Origin: Panicum virgatum
Lineage: Eukaryota > Streptophyta > Magnoliopsida > Poales > Poaceae
DNA length: 64,000 bases
Reading direction: 5' to 3'
Assembly: GCF_016808335.1 (NCBI RefSeq)
Contig: NC_053145.1
Span: 23,579,534 to 23,643,533 of the forward strand
The position numbers were made by a program, and so were the translations under genes. Shown here piece after piece: positions 23,101-35,023 of the stretch; position 1 is the first letter of the stretch; every line of letters starts with the position of its first letter. Below the pieces are notes generated by a model. The model had not been told where the DNA came from, searched no databases, and was given only the letters and a program-made list of their open reading frames with translations.

Positions 23101-25336
23101 AGGAGTAGTTTTGTAATTTTTTATGTTGTAACTGAAACAACATATGGAATTAAAAAAGATAGTCCAAATAAAATGAATCCTGATGTTATTAGTATTTTTC
23201 CCGTAATACCCTTATACTACCTATATACTACTTAGTATACTACCTACAGTACTGCTGTACTTTTTTGTAGTATTCAATTAATATGAACCGTCAGATAGAT
23301 ATTTCTAGGCTAGTCTTTCAAACACTAGTATAGACCAGTATTGTGTACCATAAAAAACCTCTGCCAGAATATTTCTTCAGAAGTTGTGCACTTTTTTAGC
23401 TACTATATTGTATCTCTAAATTTATGGGATGAACTGGCGTTCACTCTTTACTGCTATTTTAGCTACTTCTCCACCACTAGTAGATACTTGTGTGTTCATT
23501 CTAGCCTTTTGCTGTTGTAACATACATCAAATTGTTGTCCGGTTCGTGTTTGGTATTCTAACTAATGTTCATGCAAAATCCATTGAACAGATATCTATGA
23601 AAAATGCATTGCTCTCTTCATTGTCTCATGGTGAGATTGCTGAGGTTCGAGAACTTACCTCAAAGTGTGGTGGACTTCCCAAAGTAATAGTTGAGATAGC
23701 TAGCTCATTGGCTTCAAAGACAGTTGGATGGATGGAGCACGCACGTTCTATCAACAAGAAATTTATGCAAGAGCTGGAGACCAACCGAGAGTTAAACAAG
23801 CTTGACGGTCTATTCGATTGGATGAATGCCTACTTCCGTAACTGTCCAGACTTTCTCAAGCCATGTATTTTCTATCTGTCAATTTTCCCTCAAGACCACA
23901 TAATTCGAAGAAGACGACTCATAAGACGGTGGATTGCAGAGGGTTACTCGAGGAATAACCATGACAAATCTGCCGAGGAGAACGGGGAGAAGCACTTCTC
24001 TGACCTCCAGGATCTGAGCATAATCCAGCAGCCAACTTCACTAGCTTTGGGCAACACAAGGACGGTCTTGTGCCAAGTCAATGGTTTCTTCCGAGAGTAC
24101 ATCATCTCACAACGAATGGAAGAGAACCTTGTGTTTGAATTGGATGGTAGTTGTGTCCTAACCACCCAGCGCACAGGGCGTCACCTTGTGATATCAAAAT
24201 CCTGGAGAAGAGACAGAATTGTGTTCGAGAGCATTGACTTCTCACGGTTACGGTCGCTGACAGTGTTCGGTATGTGGAAGTCATTCTTCATCTCCGAAAA
24301 TATGAAGCTCCTTCGGGTACTCGATCTGGAGGATGTATCAGGTGTAAAATACGAAGATCTCAAAAAGATAGTGAAGCACCTGCGTCGCCTGAAGTTTCTT
24401 TCACTGCGACGTTGCCAAGATATCTGTCATCTGCCAAGTGCACTTGGTCATCTTAGGCAGCTCCAGAGTCTGGATGTGCGGGGCACCTCCATACTCAACC
24501 TGCGAAAGAACGTCACCAAGTTACAGAAATTGCAGTACATTCGTGCCGGCATGACCAACCCAGCAGAGGATCATCATGTTGGCGTTCAGGTACCTCTAGG
24601 CATTGGAAAACTGACGGCATTGCACACGCTTGGTGTTGTCAACATCAGTGTTTCAGGGACAGCGGTCCTGGAAGAGCTCAAGAAGCTCACACAATTGCAC
24701 AAGCTAGGAGTGTCCGGTATCAACATGAGTAACTGCAACAAGTTTTTCTGTGCAATCTCGGATCTTGCCCTTATGGAGTCCTTATCATTGCGGCTGGACA
24801 GGGACAGCCAAAGATGCTTGGAAGACCAAACCCTGCCTTTGGACAGTCTGCGGAGCCTTAAACTGTACGGGCTTGGAGGCAAGCTACCGGGGTGGAGCAA
24901 CCAGCTTAGTAGGCTTGCAAAGATGGATTTGGAGATGGCGGCATTAATGAAGCACGACATAGTATTTCTCGGCAAGCTTCAGGAGCTATGTATTTTACGC
25001 CTTCGTGTGAAGCATCTTCAAGATGGGGAGCTCAACTTCTGTGTCATTACGAATGGAATAGAGGATGACTCTTATAAAAAGATCAAGATCCTTGACATTG
25101 GTTGCAGCCTCAGCGTACCTGTGACTTTTGGATCAAAAACAATGAAAACGCTTGAGCTGCTGAAGGTGGACTGCTCCAGCACGTCCCCATTACAGTTTTC
25201 TGGCCTGGAGAATCTATCCGAACTCAAGGAAGTGCTGATTAAGTGTCCCAGTGACGAATCGCTCAAGGAACATCTTCAGAGTCTGCTTTCTAAGCATGAA
25301 AACAAACCTGTTGTGAACCAGGATCGGTGTAGCTAG
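20138..25336 (+). CDS. CC-NB-ARC-NB-ARC-LRR disease-resistance protein, Pib-like
   Basis: Intracellular immune receptor (NLR). Exons 20138-21214, 22267-22923 and 23591-25336 join in frame (both introns phase 0, GT-AG) to 1159 residues. Rx-type coiled coil at residues 1-150 with DVEDCIEF (78-85). NB-ARC 1 at about 190-359: P-loop decayed to GTEGGGQGM (200-208, no lysine), Walker B-like KYLVVLEDL (291-299). NB-ARC 2 at about 395-760: intact P-loop GIAGVGKS (426-433), Walker B-like LVVLDGL (511-517), CGGLP (604-608), RNBS-D-like CIFYLSIFP (670-678), WIAEGY (692-697), and VNG (741-743) where MHD is usual. LRR from about 795 to 1120. Rice Pib is known for a duplicated NB region; assigning this gene to that type is inference. 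No frameshift or stop seen. The ATG is the first in the CC frame and begins with MADLV, common in grass NLRs. Pathogen specificity cannot be read from the sequence. Confidence 0.92.
21215..22266 (+). other. NLR intron 1 (1052 bp)
   Basis: Donor ACG/GTAAGC, acceptor TTTCAG/GGG. AT-rich, with an AT microsatellite near 21720-21750. An inverted pair CCTCACCAATC (21430-21440) and GATTGGTGAGG (21886-21896) may mark a small foldback element. An earlier acceptor near 22184 (TTTGCAG) would lead to an in-frame stop, so 22267 is preferred. Confidence 0.85.
22924..23590 (+). other. NLR intron 2 (667 bp)
   Basis: Donor CAG/GTGTGT, acceptor AACAG/ATATCT. The exon 2 frame ends in HLFEQ and exon 3 resumes with ISMKNALLSS, as expected inside the ARC region. 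I see nothing else in the intron. Confidence 0.82.
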
Positions 25337-25785
25337 CATACTTGTCAATTGTCTATATCTATTCCTCCGCCTCATATTTGTCATATCTGTTGGGAATATA
25401 ATGAGCATTATATGTTTATATGATATGTGCTGTTCTCATATGCTGTTCTGTTGGTTATCTGATATGAAAAATAAACTGTTGAATCGTGAAGGAATGATCG
25501 AGACACATCGGGATCAAACAAAGCTCTTGCACAGTAAGAGTATTGATGATGTGCCCAAGAGACAACCATAAATAATTTTGGACTAAAGGCGCAAGTGATT
25601 CGATCTATTAGGGATGAGGGTTCTAATGGGCCTACAACATCGAAGCCTAGCGTGCTGTATAAATATGTGATGGAGCATAGGGCCGTGCCATTATACAACG
25701 CTACAAATGCCACCTCCACTCGCCCTACCCTGAAAACTTATCCTGGCATTGTGGGGCTAGCACACAAGCGCACCACGACATACCA
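25337..25785 (+). other. 3' flank of the NLR gene
   Basis: About 450 bp of AT-rich sequence after the stop codon, probably 3' UTR and flank. A 121-codon frame at 25595-25960 runs into the neighbouring repeats and resembles nothing I know, so I do not call it. Confidence 0.5.
25470..25475 (+). terminator. Candidate poly(A) signal of the NLR gene
   Basis: AATAAA 134 bp after the stop codon. Plant signals are loose, so this is only the best-looking site. Confidence 0.35.
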
Positions 25786-25850
25786 TTTTTTTTTAATTAC
25801 ACAGTACAACTCAGACACTCACAACGCACGCACACTTACCCCTATGAAAG
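25786..25850 (-). mobile_element. LINE 3' tail fragment
   Basis: On the minus strand the sequence ends in a run of nine A (complement of T at 25786-25794) after a GT-rich tail containing TAGGGGTAAGTGTGCGTGCG. This looks like the 3' end of a grass LINE, severely 5'-truncated. No coding part is left. Confidence 0.45.
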
Positions 25851-25873
25851 TTGACAATATTGATGTTGCTACT

Positions 25874-26903
25874 TGTCGGTGTTACATATCACCGGCTAGT
25901 AAATTTGTGTGCGCGTCACTAGTTCAGATGGTAATGCAAGGATTCGACACAAAGGTTTAAACTGATTCGGGCTGAATGTCCTTATGTCCAGTTCGAGCTC
26001 TTGCGCTCTTGCACTCAAATTTGCAGTAGGGGTTACAAATGGGCGAGAGAGGGAACGGGCTCCCAAGTCTCTAGTTCCGTGAGAGTGTGTGCGTGTGTGT
26101 GGGCGTGTGAAAGTTCGGTCCCGTACTCAGGGGTACCCCCTTTCCCTTTGTAGTCCCAGAAAAAGCGAGGGGTCGGATACAAAATGGTAGAAAATGTAAA
26201 AAGGAGAAACTGTGGGGGTCGGTCGTGACCCGACACCCCTTCCTCATTCGTCAATCAAGAGGTTGGGTCGGTCCTTGCTGATGGCGATGGCAATCATCCT
26301 TCCCCATTCCCCGCCCTGTAGCAATCATGGCGGACGGGAAATGGCCTGGCGCACTGTAGATGACGCCCCGTCGATGGTGTTGGTGTCAACAGACACCTCG
26401 TCGATGATGTTGGTGTCAGCAGGTGATGACCGTCCGGTCCACACGTCCGTCCAGACGGTCCTCCTATCCTTGGTGCTGACTTTCGGGGAAACAGTTGCGC
26501 ACCATCCTATGGGTGAGGCGTTGAACCATCTGGATCCTGTCATGGCTGTTCTAGCCCGTGCTGAGGTGTGAGCGATCGGTCATGTCCACCCATGTGGTTC
26601 CTGCTTTGACCCATGATGTTTTCCGTACTACAGAGTTGGCTGGCCACCACGTGGGGTCCCATCCCACCAGGGTCGGGCGAGGCGGAGGCCTCCCCGCGGG
26701 GGTCGGCCTAAGAGGGGCACTCTCTCAGGGGTCGGACGAGGCGGAAGTCGCTGCCGGTGGGCCACCTCGGCTTCATCTTGGGCCGCACTTTGATTGGCTG
26801 AGGTCGATCCTGGTCAGCCTCTTGTTTGGCCATGCTAGTCTTACCTTCTGGTGTTCTGATGTTGATAGGTGATTAGGGGTACCCGTTACTTTTACCCCTA
26901 TCA
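25874..26903 (-). repeat. Tat-type LTR (1030 bp)
   Basis: Minus strand: starts TGATAGGGG at 26903, ends AACACCGACA at 25874, the same terminus as the LTRs at 48704 and 15496. The bases just before its start on that strand (GGCCGGGGGCTAC) form a polypurine tract, so it is a 3' LTR. The flanking 5-mers do not form a target duplication. Confidence 0.65.
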
Positions 26904-27432
26904 GTAGCCCCCGGCCTCCCTCGCGTCCATAGTGAGGGCGTGCTGGGAGGTTCTGTCTGCCGATGCGAAGGATGGCCCCTTGTTTCTTGATATTTCTCGG
27001 TGGGTGCATGCGAGCGCACCCACTGGGTGTAGCCCCCAAGCCTCTGAACGAATCATAGATTCGCTCAGAGGGTTCAGCGGCCGTAGTAATGGGCGTGACC
27101 TTCGGTGTTGATGGGACGCAACGCTGCTGCCCCATTTTCTCGGTGGGTACACGGAAGTGGGAATCTTGGACGCAGCCCCCGAGTCTATGCGCCGGCCTCT
27201 GGCATCGCTCAGAGGACTCTAGGACTGCAGCGGCTGGCACCAACCAGCTGTCCAGCGATGGGACGCGACGCTGGTTGTTTTCCCTCCGATGGGTGTGCGT
27301 GAGCGCACCCAGTGGCTCTACCCCCGAGCCTCTGAACAAATCAGGGAATCGGTCAGAAGCTATAACGGGCGATTTTCCTTTCGGTCCGGCGGTTCCACAG
27401 GTGTGCCCGTAGGTCTGCGCGCGAGACCTGTT
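26904..27432 (+). other. 3' spacer of a Tat-type element with imperfect repeats
   Basis: Holds three imperfect units of about 150-200 bp, each with a run of TAGCCCCCGAG-like bases followed by CCTCTGAACGAATC or a variant and CGCTCAGAGG (near 27030, 27170 and 27320). Open frames cross it on both strands, but none is recognisable. It is cut at 27433 by element B. Confidence 0.5.
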
Positions 27433-28067
27433 TGTGGCGAAACCACACGAAATACTGGGGCCGGTGCACTGATCTTCGTTGCTAAGCAACTTTGACCCAA
27501 TTCGGCACGCACCGGTAGTTCCTCGAGTGAAGCCTCGATTATAGCCACGCTATTCTAGGATCACATAGACAATACTCACACGAAGGTGAGCCCAGAGATT
27601 AAAATACAGAACATCTCATACGTCATCTGAGTTTTGTAGCGGAAAAGGAATTTTATTACAAACCATGTTTAGAGTGGTAAAGTACTATAGAGGTCCAAAT
27701 TACACAAATTATTCATGTCTCATTATTGCAGCGAAAGAAGTAAACGACGACTAGCGAAACGTGTGACGCATAGATAAAGCCCGTACGAAACACGTCACTC
27801 AGTGGGAGGCTGGTCAGCACCAGCTGAAGGGCCATCCCACTCGACGGACCAGCCCGAAGGCAAAGTTCACGGCCAAGTCAGACTCGCAATCATATCCTCA
27901 AAGTTAGTGCCTGAAAACAGTGCCACAAGCAAGGCTGAGTGTGCTAATACTCAGCAAGACCTACCCGTCACCGGATATACCATAGTCCGATAACTAGACA
28001 TGCAAGGCTTTTTGGTTTGTGGGGTTCATTTTGCCAAAAACGCCACTAAGAGTTGATCCTTATTTTC
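27433..28067 (-). repeat. 3' LTR remnant of element B (635 bp)
   Basis: Matches 31642-32280 of the same element and the last part of the LTRs of A. Ends (minus strand) in CGCCACA. Its inner edge at 28067 corresponds to the CTGAAAATAAGGATC block near 13228 of A. Confidence 0.93.
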
Positions 28068-28680
28068 AGTTTGGTACTGAGGCCTCGACGGAAGCGTTCT
28101 CGCTTCTTAGCGTCGGTATCTGCATGATGACCAGCATACTGACATAGATGATTGAAAGCCAGAGCATACTGCAATACAATTCAAGTATCCTGAGTTAATG
28201 CCAAGAACTCTTTGAGTTTCCGATCAAGAAGACCAGCCGGAATATGATGAGCCCAAAAAGTATTCTTGAACTCATTCCAATTAACCACATGATCAGCCAG
28301 TAGCATTCCGTGGTAATGATCCCACCACATACGAGCTGATCAGCGAAGTTGCTGCGCGGCATATCAAGTCTTGTTTGCTTCGGAACAAGGAACAGACAGC
28401 AAAGAAAACTTGATTCGATGGTGCGAATCCAAGCATCCGCATCCAGTGGCTCATCCGCTTTGGGGGGCTGCATACTCAGAAAGTATTGGTAGCTCAGTTC
28501 TTGCGCTTGATGAGCATGATGCCCACCTCGCTGCTGCTGCTGAGCTTGCACTAGCTGCCGCAAGATTTCAGTTTGAGCGGCAAGGACTTCCTCGATGCCC
28601 GGTGGTGGAGGAGGTGGAGGTGGATTGCCATTCCCTCCGGCTCCAAAACCACTGGGACTACCTCAAGTTGACTCAACCAT
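28068..28680 (-). pseudogene. gag of element B, 5' two-thirds
   Basis: ATG at 28680-28678 directly after CAG. Proline run, then the gag core as in element A. Codon 6 is TGA (28663-28665) where A has CGA, and a frameshift follows near 28390. The sequence stops in mid-gag at the deletion join. Confidence 0.88.
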
Positions 28681-29333
28681 CTGAAACGTGAGTAGTTTGC
28701 ATTAGGCTCAACATTTTCATCATTTCAATGGAAACATACAACTCAAGACATGAATGGAAGAATATGAATTGCATAAATCGCGTCACACAGAAAACCGTCG
28801 ATACGAGAAAGCGTATAACAGGAGTTCTGTGCATGATATCAACTTGAAATTTATACAGGAGATAGATAATTTCATGAGCTACAACTTTGGTAGTCAAAGC
28901 AAGGTCAGATTCCCAGAGTAAGTTAGTCGAAAAATTCAATTACTATTCCTCTGGTTTTCTGGTTTTACAGAAAATAGAGCCTCTGTATTTTGCGTATATC
29001 TCCTGCTGTCCACGTCCGTTTGAGCTGAAATTTGGTGAGCATTTAGATGATGAAATTTGGAACAACTTTGGTATTCAATTGACAAGATAATTTGGAAAGT
29101 AAATAAGGATAAAAATTCGAACTAGCTGCTGCGTTCAGATTTTCACAGTCTGCCAACACCTTACATAAGTAGCATTAGAGGTTCATTACATCCATCACCT
29201 TCCCACCTCTACTTGATTACTTCTAACATCAATACTAAGTGGTCACTCAACTCTGAGTTAGCCTAGTAACCCATGATCCAAAATTTAGGCTACACTAAGA
29301 GGAGTCTACAAAAGTTAGGAACAGCGCCTCGGT
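28681..29333 (-). other. Spacer between upstream ORF and gag (B)
   Basis: AT-rich and non-coding; counterpart of 4303-4965 in A. It ends in a pyrimidine-poor GTTTCAG just before the gag ATG. Confidence 0.55.
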
Positions 29334-30223
29334 CTACATGTTGACCGACGCCTCGCTCACTGTGGGAGAGTGTGTCTCGACCGGCACAGGCTGCGGCGCC
29401 TGCTCCTCGAAGTCCATCTCCAAAACACCCTGGATCTCCTGGGGCTTGTCCTCACCGTCCACCTGCATCTCGCCGGGTGGTGCATGAAGAGCATCCTGCA
29501 TCTGGTGGAGCTGCCCCTGGGCGTCGTCGAGGTCAAGCTGAAGGTCATGGAACTGGTCCTCGAGGAAGTGGAGGGTGGCATCACGGTCCATCACCATGTC
29601 CTGAAGCTCCTGGACCTAGCTCTCGAGCTGGGTGATCGGAGCACCCCTGCTCTCGAGCTCGTCGCTAGCCTCACGAAGCTGCTCGTCCCTTAGCTGGACG
29701 GTCAGGTGTAGAGCCTGAGCCTGGTCAACAAGCTGAGCGGTGGCCTGACTCTGGAATGTCTGGAGATGGTAGAGTGTGTCCAAGCACAACGCAGTCGTCC
29801 GGAATGCTCCGACAGGATCGAAGGTCGCAACCGTGTCCAAGTTGGCCATCCTGTCACGCCAAAGTGGGTCGGCCGGGTCGTGTGCGGGGAACAACCCGAA
29901 CGCAGATAGAACAACCTCCAACGGGTGCTGCGAACAGAAAGTGATCATCGCCTCATAGCGGTGGTCTCCCAAGTGTCCAGCAAGCGGTGGCCGATCACCT
30001 GGGTCACGATCAGCTCCCATCCGTTGAGCGGGTGATGCAGGATCACCATCGTCATGCTGCAACGGCGAACCCCGCTCTCCACAAAGTCGTGGCCCTCGTA
30101 GAGCGGTGGCTGGGGGTAACCGGCTGCACTCAAGAGCTCTCAGAGACAGAGAGGATGTCCGTCCCTGTGCAAACAAGCTGAGCGCACGTTCCCCTGCTCG
30201 TCGATCACCACCAGCTCATCCAT
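29334..30223 (-). pseudogene. Extra upstream ORF (about 300 codons) of element B, broken
   Basis: Counterpart of 3401-4302 and 61779-62690. Begins MDELVVIDEQGNVRSACLH directly after GGGACAG. A TGA stands where element A has TGG (near codon 28), a frameshift occurs near 29950, and a TAG interrupts the frame near 29615. Otherwise the frame is readable to the stop at 29334: a middle part resembling the other copies (PLEVVLSAFGLFPAHDPAD), a Q/E/D/L-rich helical segment and an acidic tail ending in VNM. Unknown function. Confidence 0.75.
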
Positions 30224-31627
30224 CTGTCCCAACAAAAGACCGATGGATCAGCTGATAGTCAAACAAGGAATGGCTGATTATGGACAGTTAAAGAAATTGA
30301 TCGAAATGATAGATAACATACTCTGAAAATTCTCAAAAAATTACAGAAGATGCCTAGTGTAGTGAGGAACATTTCATCTAGTCAACACTAAGGCCAATTC
30401 AGATCCTAAGAAGGTGATATGCTCAGAGTTTCGAAGTGTTGTCAAACCAGAAATCAGTTTGTCCAGAGAGGGTGTAATTTGACCATATCTACCAAACCAG
30501 TTCACCAAGATAATTCAAAATTTTACAGTAAGTTCTTCATCAAGTTACCTACAACTTTCATGTTGTACGATTTTTCAAATGACCAACTTAAGATGGTCGA
30601 AAAATTCAGTTTAGGCAGACTGCTCTAAGTTGACAGATTTACAGAAGGTTGCTATAAATTCTGAAACACTAAGGTACAAAGCTTCAAATATTCTCAAATT
30701 TTTACAGTAGTTTGTTAATTTATTTAGTTATATTTAATCTTACAGATCAAACTTGATTTGAGGAGATCTTCATATTTTAAAAATTCGAGGGAACTAAAAT
30801 TTCCAGATTTCACAGATTGCCTAGGTGATCCTTAGGACTGGGTTTTAAACTTTTCAATTACGATTTCTTTCATATGTTTCTTCGCTTGAAGATTTAAGGA
30901 TGAATGCAGATCCTAATCGTCCTCACCAAAGAAAATAATCAACAAGTAACCTTGGTCTTACGCAGTTAGTTAGCGGTGGCATACATAATACGTCTCTCGA
31001 TATATAACTACTCGATATAGCTAACTGGCCTAGGATTTTGTTTCGAGTTAGCGTACCTGCAGAAAATTGACAGCACATAAAATGAACCTTCCATGACAGT
31101 ACTCACGAAAGCGTTTCCATGCACTACCAATCACTATAGAACCAGCATCCATACAATTACCGCCGTATGGACAACATTAAGCATACGTCATCGAAGCAAC
31201 GTATTGACTGAGTACCGTCTTTGACGGGGAATTGAATTCCAATTTCGAACCATTACTCCCCATATATTCAACCGAGATTGGTATATGGGCAGCAGCCCAA
31301 GTAGGCCACTGCTTGAGCCCCAGCGTTCGGCTCGCATCATCGACGGGAAGGTCAGACTCCCTCAGCTGAGTGAGCAAGCATACCTCCGCAGCGACGATGT
31401 AGTTGCAGTATTAAATTGCGGAATTTAAATAATAAAAAGTAATATGCTGGAAGTTAGCCATACAATATAAGCCACCTGATTATACCCATAAGATCCCCTA
31501 GGGCTTTACGTTCTAGACTTGTCCTTGGAGATCCTAGACTTTCCAAAAACTTAAGTTAGTTTTGAAGTCAAGTTTTAGTTTGTTGTTTAGAAAATGGCGG
31601 CTGCCATCTCTGGTAGGCTGTCGGCGA
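30224..31627 (-). other. Leader of element B
   Basis: Non-coding. Keeps the two donor-like sites seen in A: GCAG/GTACGC (GT at 31056-31055) and GGAG/GTATGC (GT at 31383-31382), and the acceptor-like GGGACAG before 30223. Confidence 0.6.
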
Positions 31628-31639
31628 GCTCTGATACCA
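31628..31639 (-). other. Primer-binding site of element B (tRNA-Met type)
   Basis: TGGTATCAGAGC on the minus strand, two bases after the LTR end at 31642. Confidence 0.93.
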
Positions 31640-33018
31640 GCTGTGGCAGAACCACCCAAAATACTAGGCCCGGGTGCACTGATCTTCGTTGCCAAGCAAC
31701 TTTGACCCAATTCGGCACGCACCGGTAGTTCCTCGAGTGAAGCCTCAATTAAAGCCACGCTATTCCAGGATCGCACAGACAACACTCACATGAAGGTGAG
31801 CCCAGAGATTACAACACAGAACATCTCATACATCATCAGAGTTTTGCAGCGGAAAAGGAAATTTATTATAAACCATGTTCAGAGTAGTAAAGTACTACAG
31901 AAGTCCAAACTACACAAATTATTCATGTCTCATTATTGCAGCGGAAGAAGTAAACGACGACTAGCGAAACGTGTGACACATTGATAAAGCCCGTACGAAA
32001 CGCGTCACTCAGTGGGAGAGTGGTCAGCACCAGTTGAAGGGGCATCCCACTCGACGGACCAGCCCGGAGGCAAAGTGCACAGCCAAGTCAGACTCGCAAT
32101 CATATCCTCAAAGTTAGTACCCGAAAACAGTGCCACAAGCAAGGCTGAGTATGCTAATACTCAGTAAGACTTACCTGTCACCGGATATACCATAGTCCGA
32201 TAACTAGACATGCCAGGCTTTTTGGTTTGTGGGGTTCGTTTTGCCAAAAACGCCACTAAGAGTTGATCCTTATTTTCAGATTTTAACTTTGCCATATTCT
32301 AGTTGAATTAACCGTTCTACATTTGCTTCTAACTCTACACAAATATGATAGAGCGACCATTTAATCAACCATCAGTATTATCTTCATCACGTTTCACTTG
32401 TTACTCTATGTGACCAAAAACGTTAAGCAATCTCATGCCGTGAGAGGCGGACGATTCCGAATTGAATTTCAACCTGGCCAAGGGAACCTAACACACACGC
32501 ATGGGGATCTACTTCGCTTTCTCCCACGCTACTTTTCCCCTTTCTTTCCAGTCCGTGGATCCGGGACACCCTCCCCGACTATAGAGTCCGATCACTCTGC
32601 ACCCGTACGTCCGAACAAAAATAAATCCTACTTCTACCAAGAGGGTGGCAGTCATTCCACTCGCTGGTCCAATCAAGTACTTAAGCTTACCAATTACCAT
32701 ATTTCTCGGCATGTGGCTAGTACTTTCAAACGCTTAACGAATTGAGCCACACACCGCGACCTTAACCATTTTCGACTACACCTACGGGGTATCACAACTA
32801 CACAACCCCGCCTGTTGTCCTCATATTTGAGCTAAAGGTAAAGTCAGTCAAATCCTATATGCTCGCGAGAGGTAGGAAACCACTCGACTTCTACCGTTCC
32901 TGATTAGCGGGGCAACTAGTCGATAAAATGATTTGGATATCAAACATAGGTACCTAGGGATCATGCATCTAAGGTTTTCGATCAGTGTCTAGAAAACATA
33001 AATGCGCAAATAAAATTA

Positions 33019-33230
33019 TTACAACACATATGAATAGTTAGATGAATAATAACACTGAAAATAATAGGTTATGCACCGGGGCTTGCCTTCTTGGGCACTA
33101 TCAAACTGAGAGTCCTCTGGAGCTTGGCCCAGGTCTTGGTTTACGTTAGCATAGTTAAGATTAACCTCCAACATAGCAAGAGAGTCCGCTGGAATCAGTT
33201 CGTAGTCACCGTCAGCGAGATTAACCGCGT
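33019..33230 (-). other. Exon-like block behind a conserved acceptor in the LTR (B)
   Basis: Follows TTGCATTGCATATAG. Reads AVNLADGDYELIPADS and later EGKPRCI, aligning with 12273-12478 of A over about 170 bases with substitutions but no indel. Confidence 0.5.
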
Positions 33231-34744
33231 CTATATGCAATGCAAGATTATCATGGTTACAATAGGATAAATGATTTCTTTCCTTCACGATAAAGTTGTA
33301 GTCCAACAAAAAGTTAACTTAACGATGATCTTTGTGAGTTCATTTACTGTGTAGTCATTTATGGAGTAGTAATTATAATTAACTATCTTCATGAATGAGT
33401 GTCTGGGGTGGTTTCCATTTCTAGAATTAAAACATAGCATATGTTAACAAATTCATAACAAGAAAACCTACTCATGAACTAGTGATGAAAATTTTATGTA
33501 GAATAGCTCAGACAATTTAGCATCTACTGTTTAAATTTTAGCATCTAAAACAAGGCATTTAAACATGAAAAATCATGCAACCAGATTAACATAGGAACTT
33601 CATAATTTTTCACAGAATGATAGGCATGGTTTCTGGTGCTACGAAAATTTACAGCAGCAACTAGATATCAGCTACTCAGTACTGTAATTTTCTAGATTTT
33701 ATATACTCATGCATCAGGAGCTATAAAATTAACAAAACAAATAAGCTATCAACAAAGATAAATTCCACAGGGGGTTATACAAAGGTTATGGATTTCAAAA
33801 TTTTACCAGAACGTAGAAATGACTTAATCATGCTCCATAAAAATTATCAATTATTAGTTCTATCAGAACATTTACTTATGCCTTTAACTTTAAATGAACT
33901 TGCATATTAATTCGAGATTCAAGAGGATTAGTGCTGCTTGTGAAATTTTTATTACAGGAAGTATTTACTCTAACTAAGAGCATGTCCAAAACTCATGATC
34001 AGATATGAACTATTTCACCCAGAGCAAAAATAACAAATCTAGACATGATATACCAAGCATGATTTATAACTGAAATAATACTCAGTAAATAGAGTTCAAA
34101 CTTTGCAAGCATGATTGCATGACTAAACCAATGATCCAGAAATAACCTTAGATGTTTCTGTGCACAATAACTATATATCATGAATTAAGTTAAGAAACAA
34201 GCACTAAACTTAATATATAGCAAACTAGATCTAACATTTCTCAAACTTTTGGATTAGCAAGACTTCAGTCACATGTGCATCCAGGAAAAATTTTAGAGCT
34301 AGAGCATGTCCATGTTTTCCGGTATTAAAACATGAAATTTATTAGCAGATCTAAGAATCTTTGTCATTTAAGTAAGTTAAAAGATTCAAAGAAGTCTCAT
34401 CTTTTTACCATAAGCCTAATACTCTACCAGTATTAACATATCCAAAAATCAAGTTCATCCAATAAACAAAACTACCAGAACCTACATGAGGGGTTTATTC
34501 TATTCTTTTTCATAGATTAAAATGTGGATAGATTCTGAAGACTTGTATGTAACAAAACTTGTAGTTTCATTGTAATGGATCCAGAACATTTGAGTTTGCA
34601 TTTTTATGATTTTTCTGTGATTTGTTATGCATTTTTGAAGTTCACTACAACACTCAGCCGCACCTTGCCGGTGGTGTTCTGCTAGGCAGGGCTTACTGGT
34701 GCTGCGACTGGGAGGCACGCGGGGTAGTGGAGTTCGAGAGCTAT

Positions 34745-35023
34745 TTACCAATATCGGTGTTCGGGGCTGGGGTGGTCGGAATCGAGGTCGCCGGCGTGAA
34801 TGGCAGCGGTGGTGTTCGGGTCGCCGGCGTTGTGGCTGAAGGAGGGCTCGGGGTAGTCGAACGTCGAGCGCACGAGCACCATGAGAGCGTGAGGAAGCTG
34901 TTGGGGTAGCTGTCGTGCTTGATTGCTGTCGGAATCGACCGGTCCACGGCGAGCCTCAAGCTCACCGGCGGCGGCGCGATTGGGTAGCGGCGCATGGGTA
35001 GCTTCAGGTGGGGTTCTGGGCAT
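34745..35023 (-). other. GC-rich first-exon-like ORF in the LTR (B), 92 codons
   Basis: Begins MPRTPPEATH; contains ARQLPQQLPHAL, VLVR and YPEPSF, shared with 10400-10691 of A. A donor-like TTG/GTAAAT overlaps the last codons. It starts about 160 bp after the TATA box. It could be a small coding exon, but splicing this donor to the acceptor at 33230 gives an immediate stop. Confidence 0.4.

Noticed and set aside
25595..25960. 121-codon frame after the NLR
   Set aside because: Runs from the 3' flank through a LINE tail into an LTR; a chance frame.
26904..27432. CRISPR-like repeat array
   Set aside because: Three long imperfect units without uniform spacers, in plant retroelement sequence.
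26212..27489. Several frames of 100-240 codons on both strands
   Set aside because: They cover a Tat-type LTR and its repeat-containing flank and show no domain; GC-rich sequence explains them.
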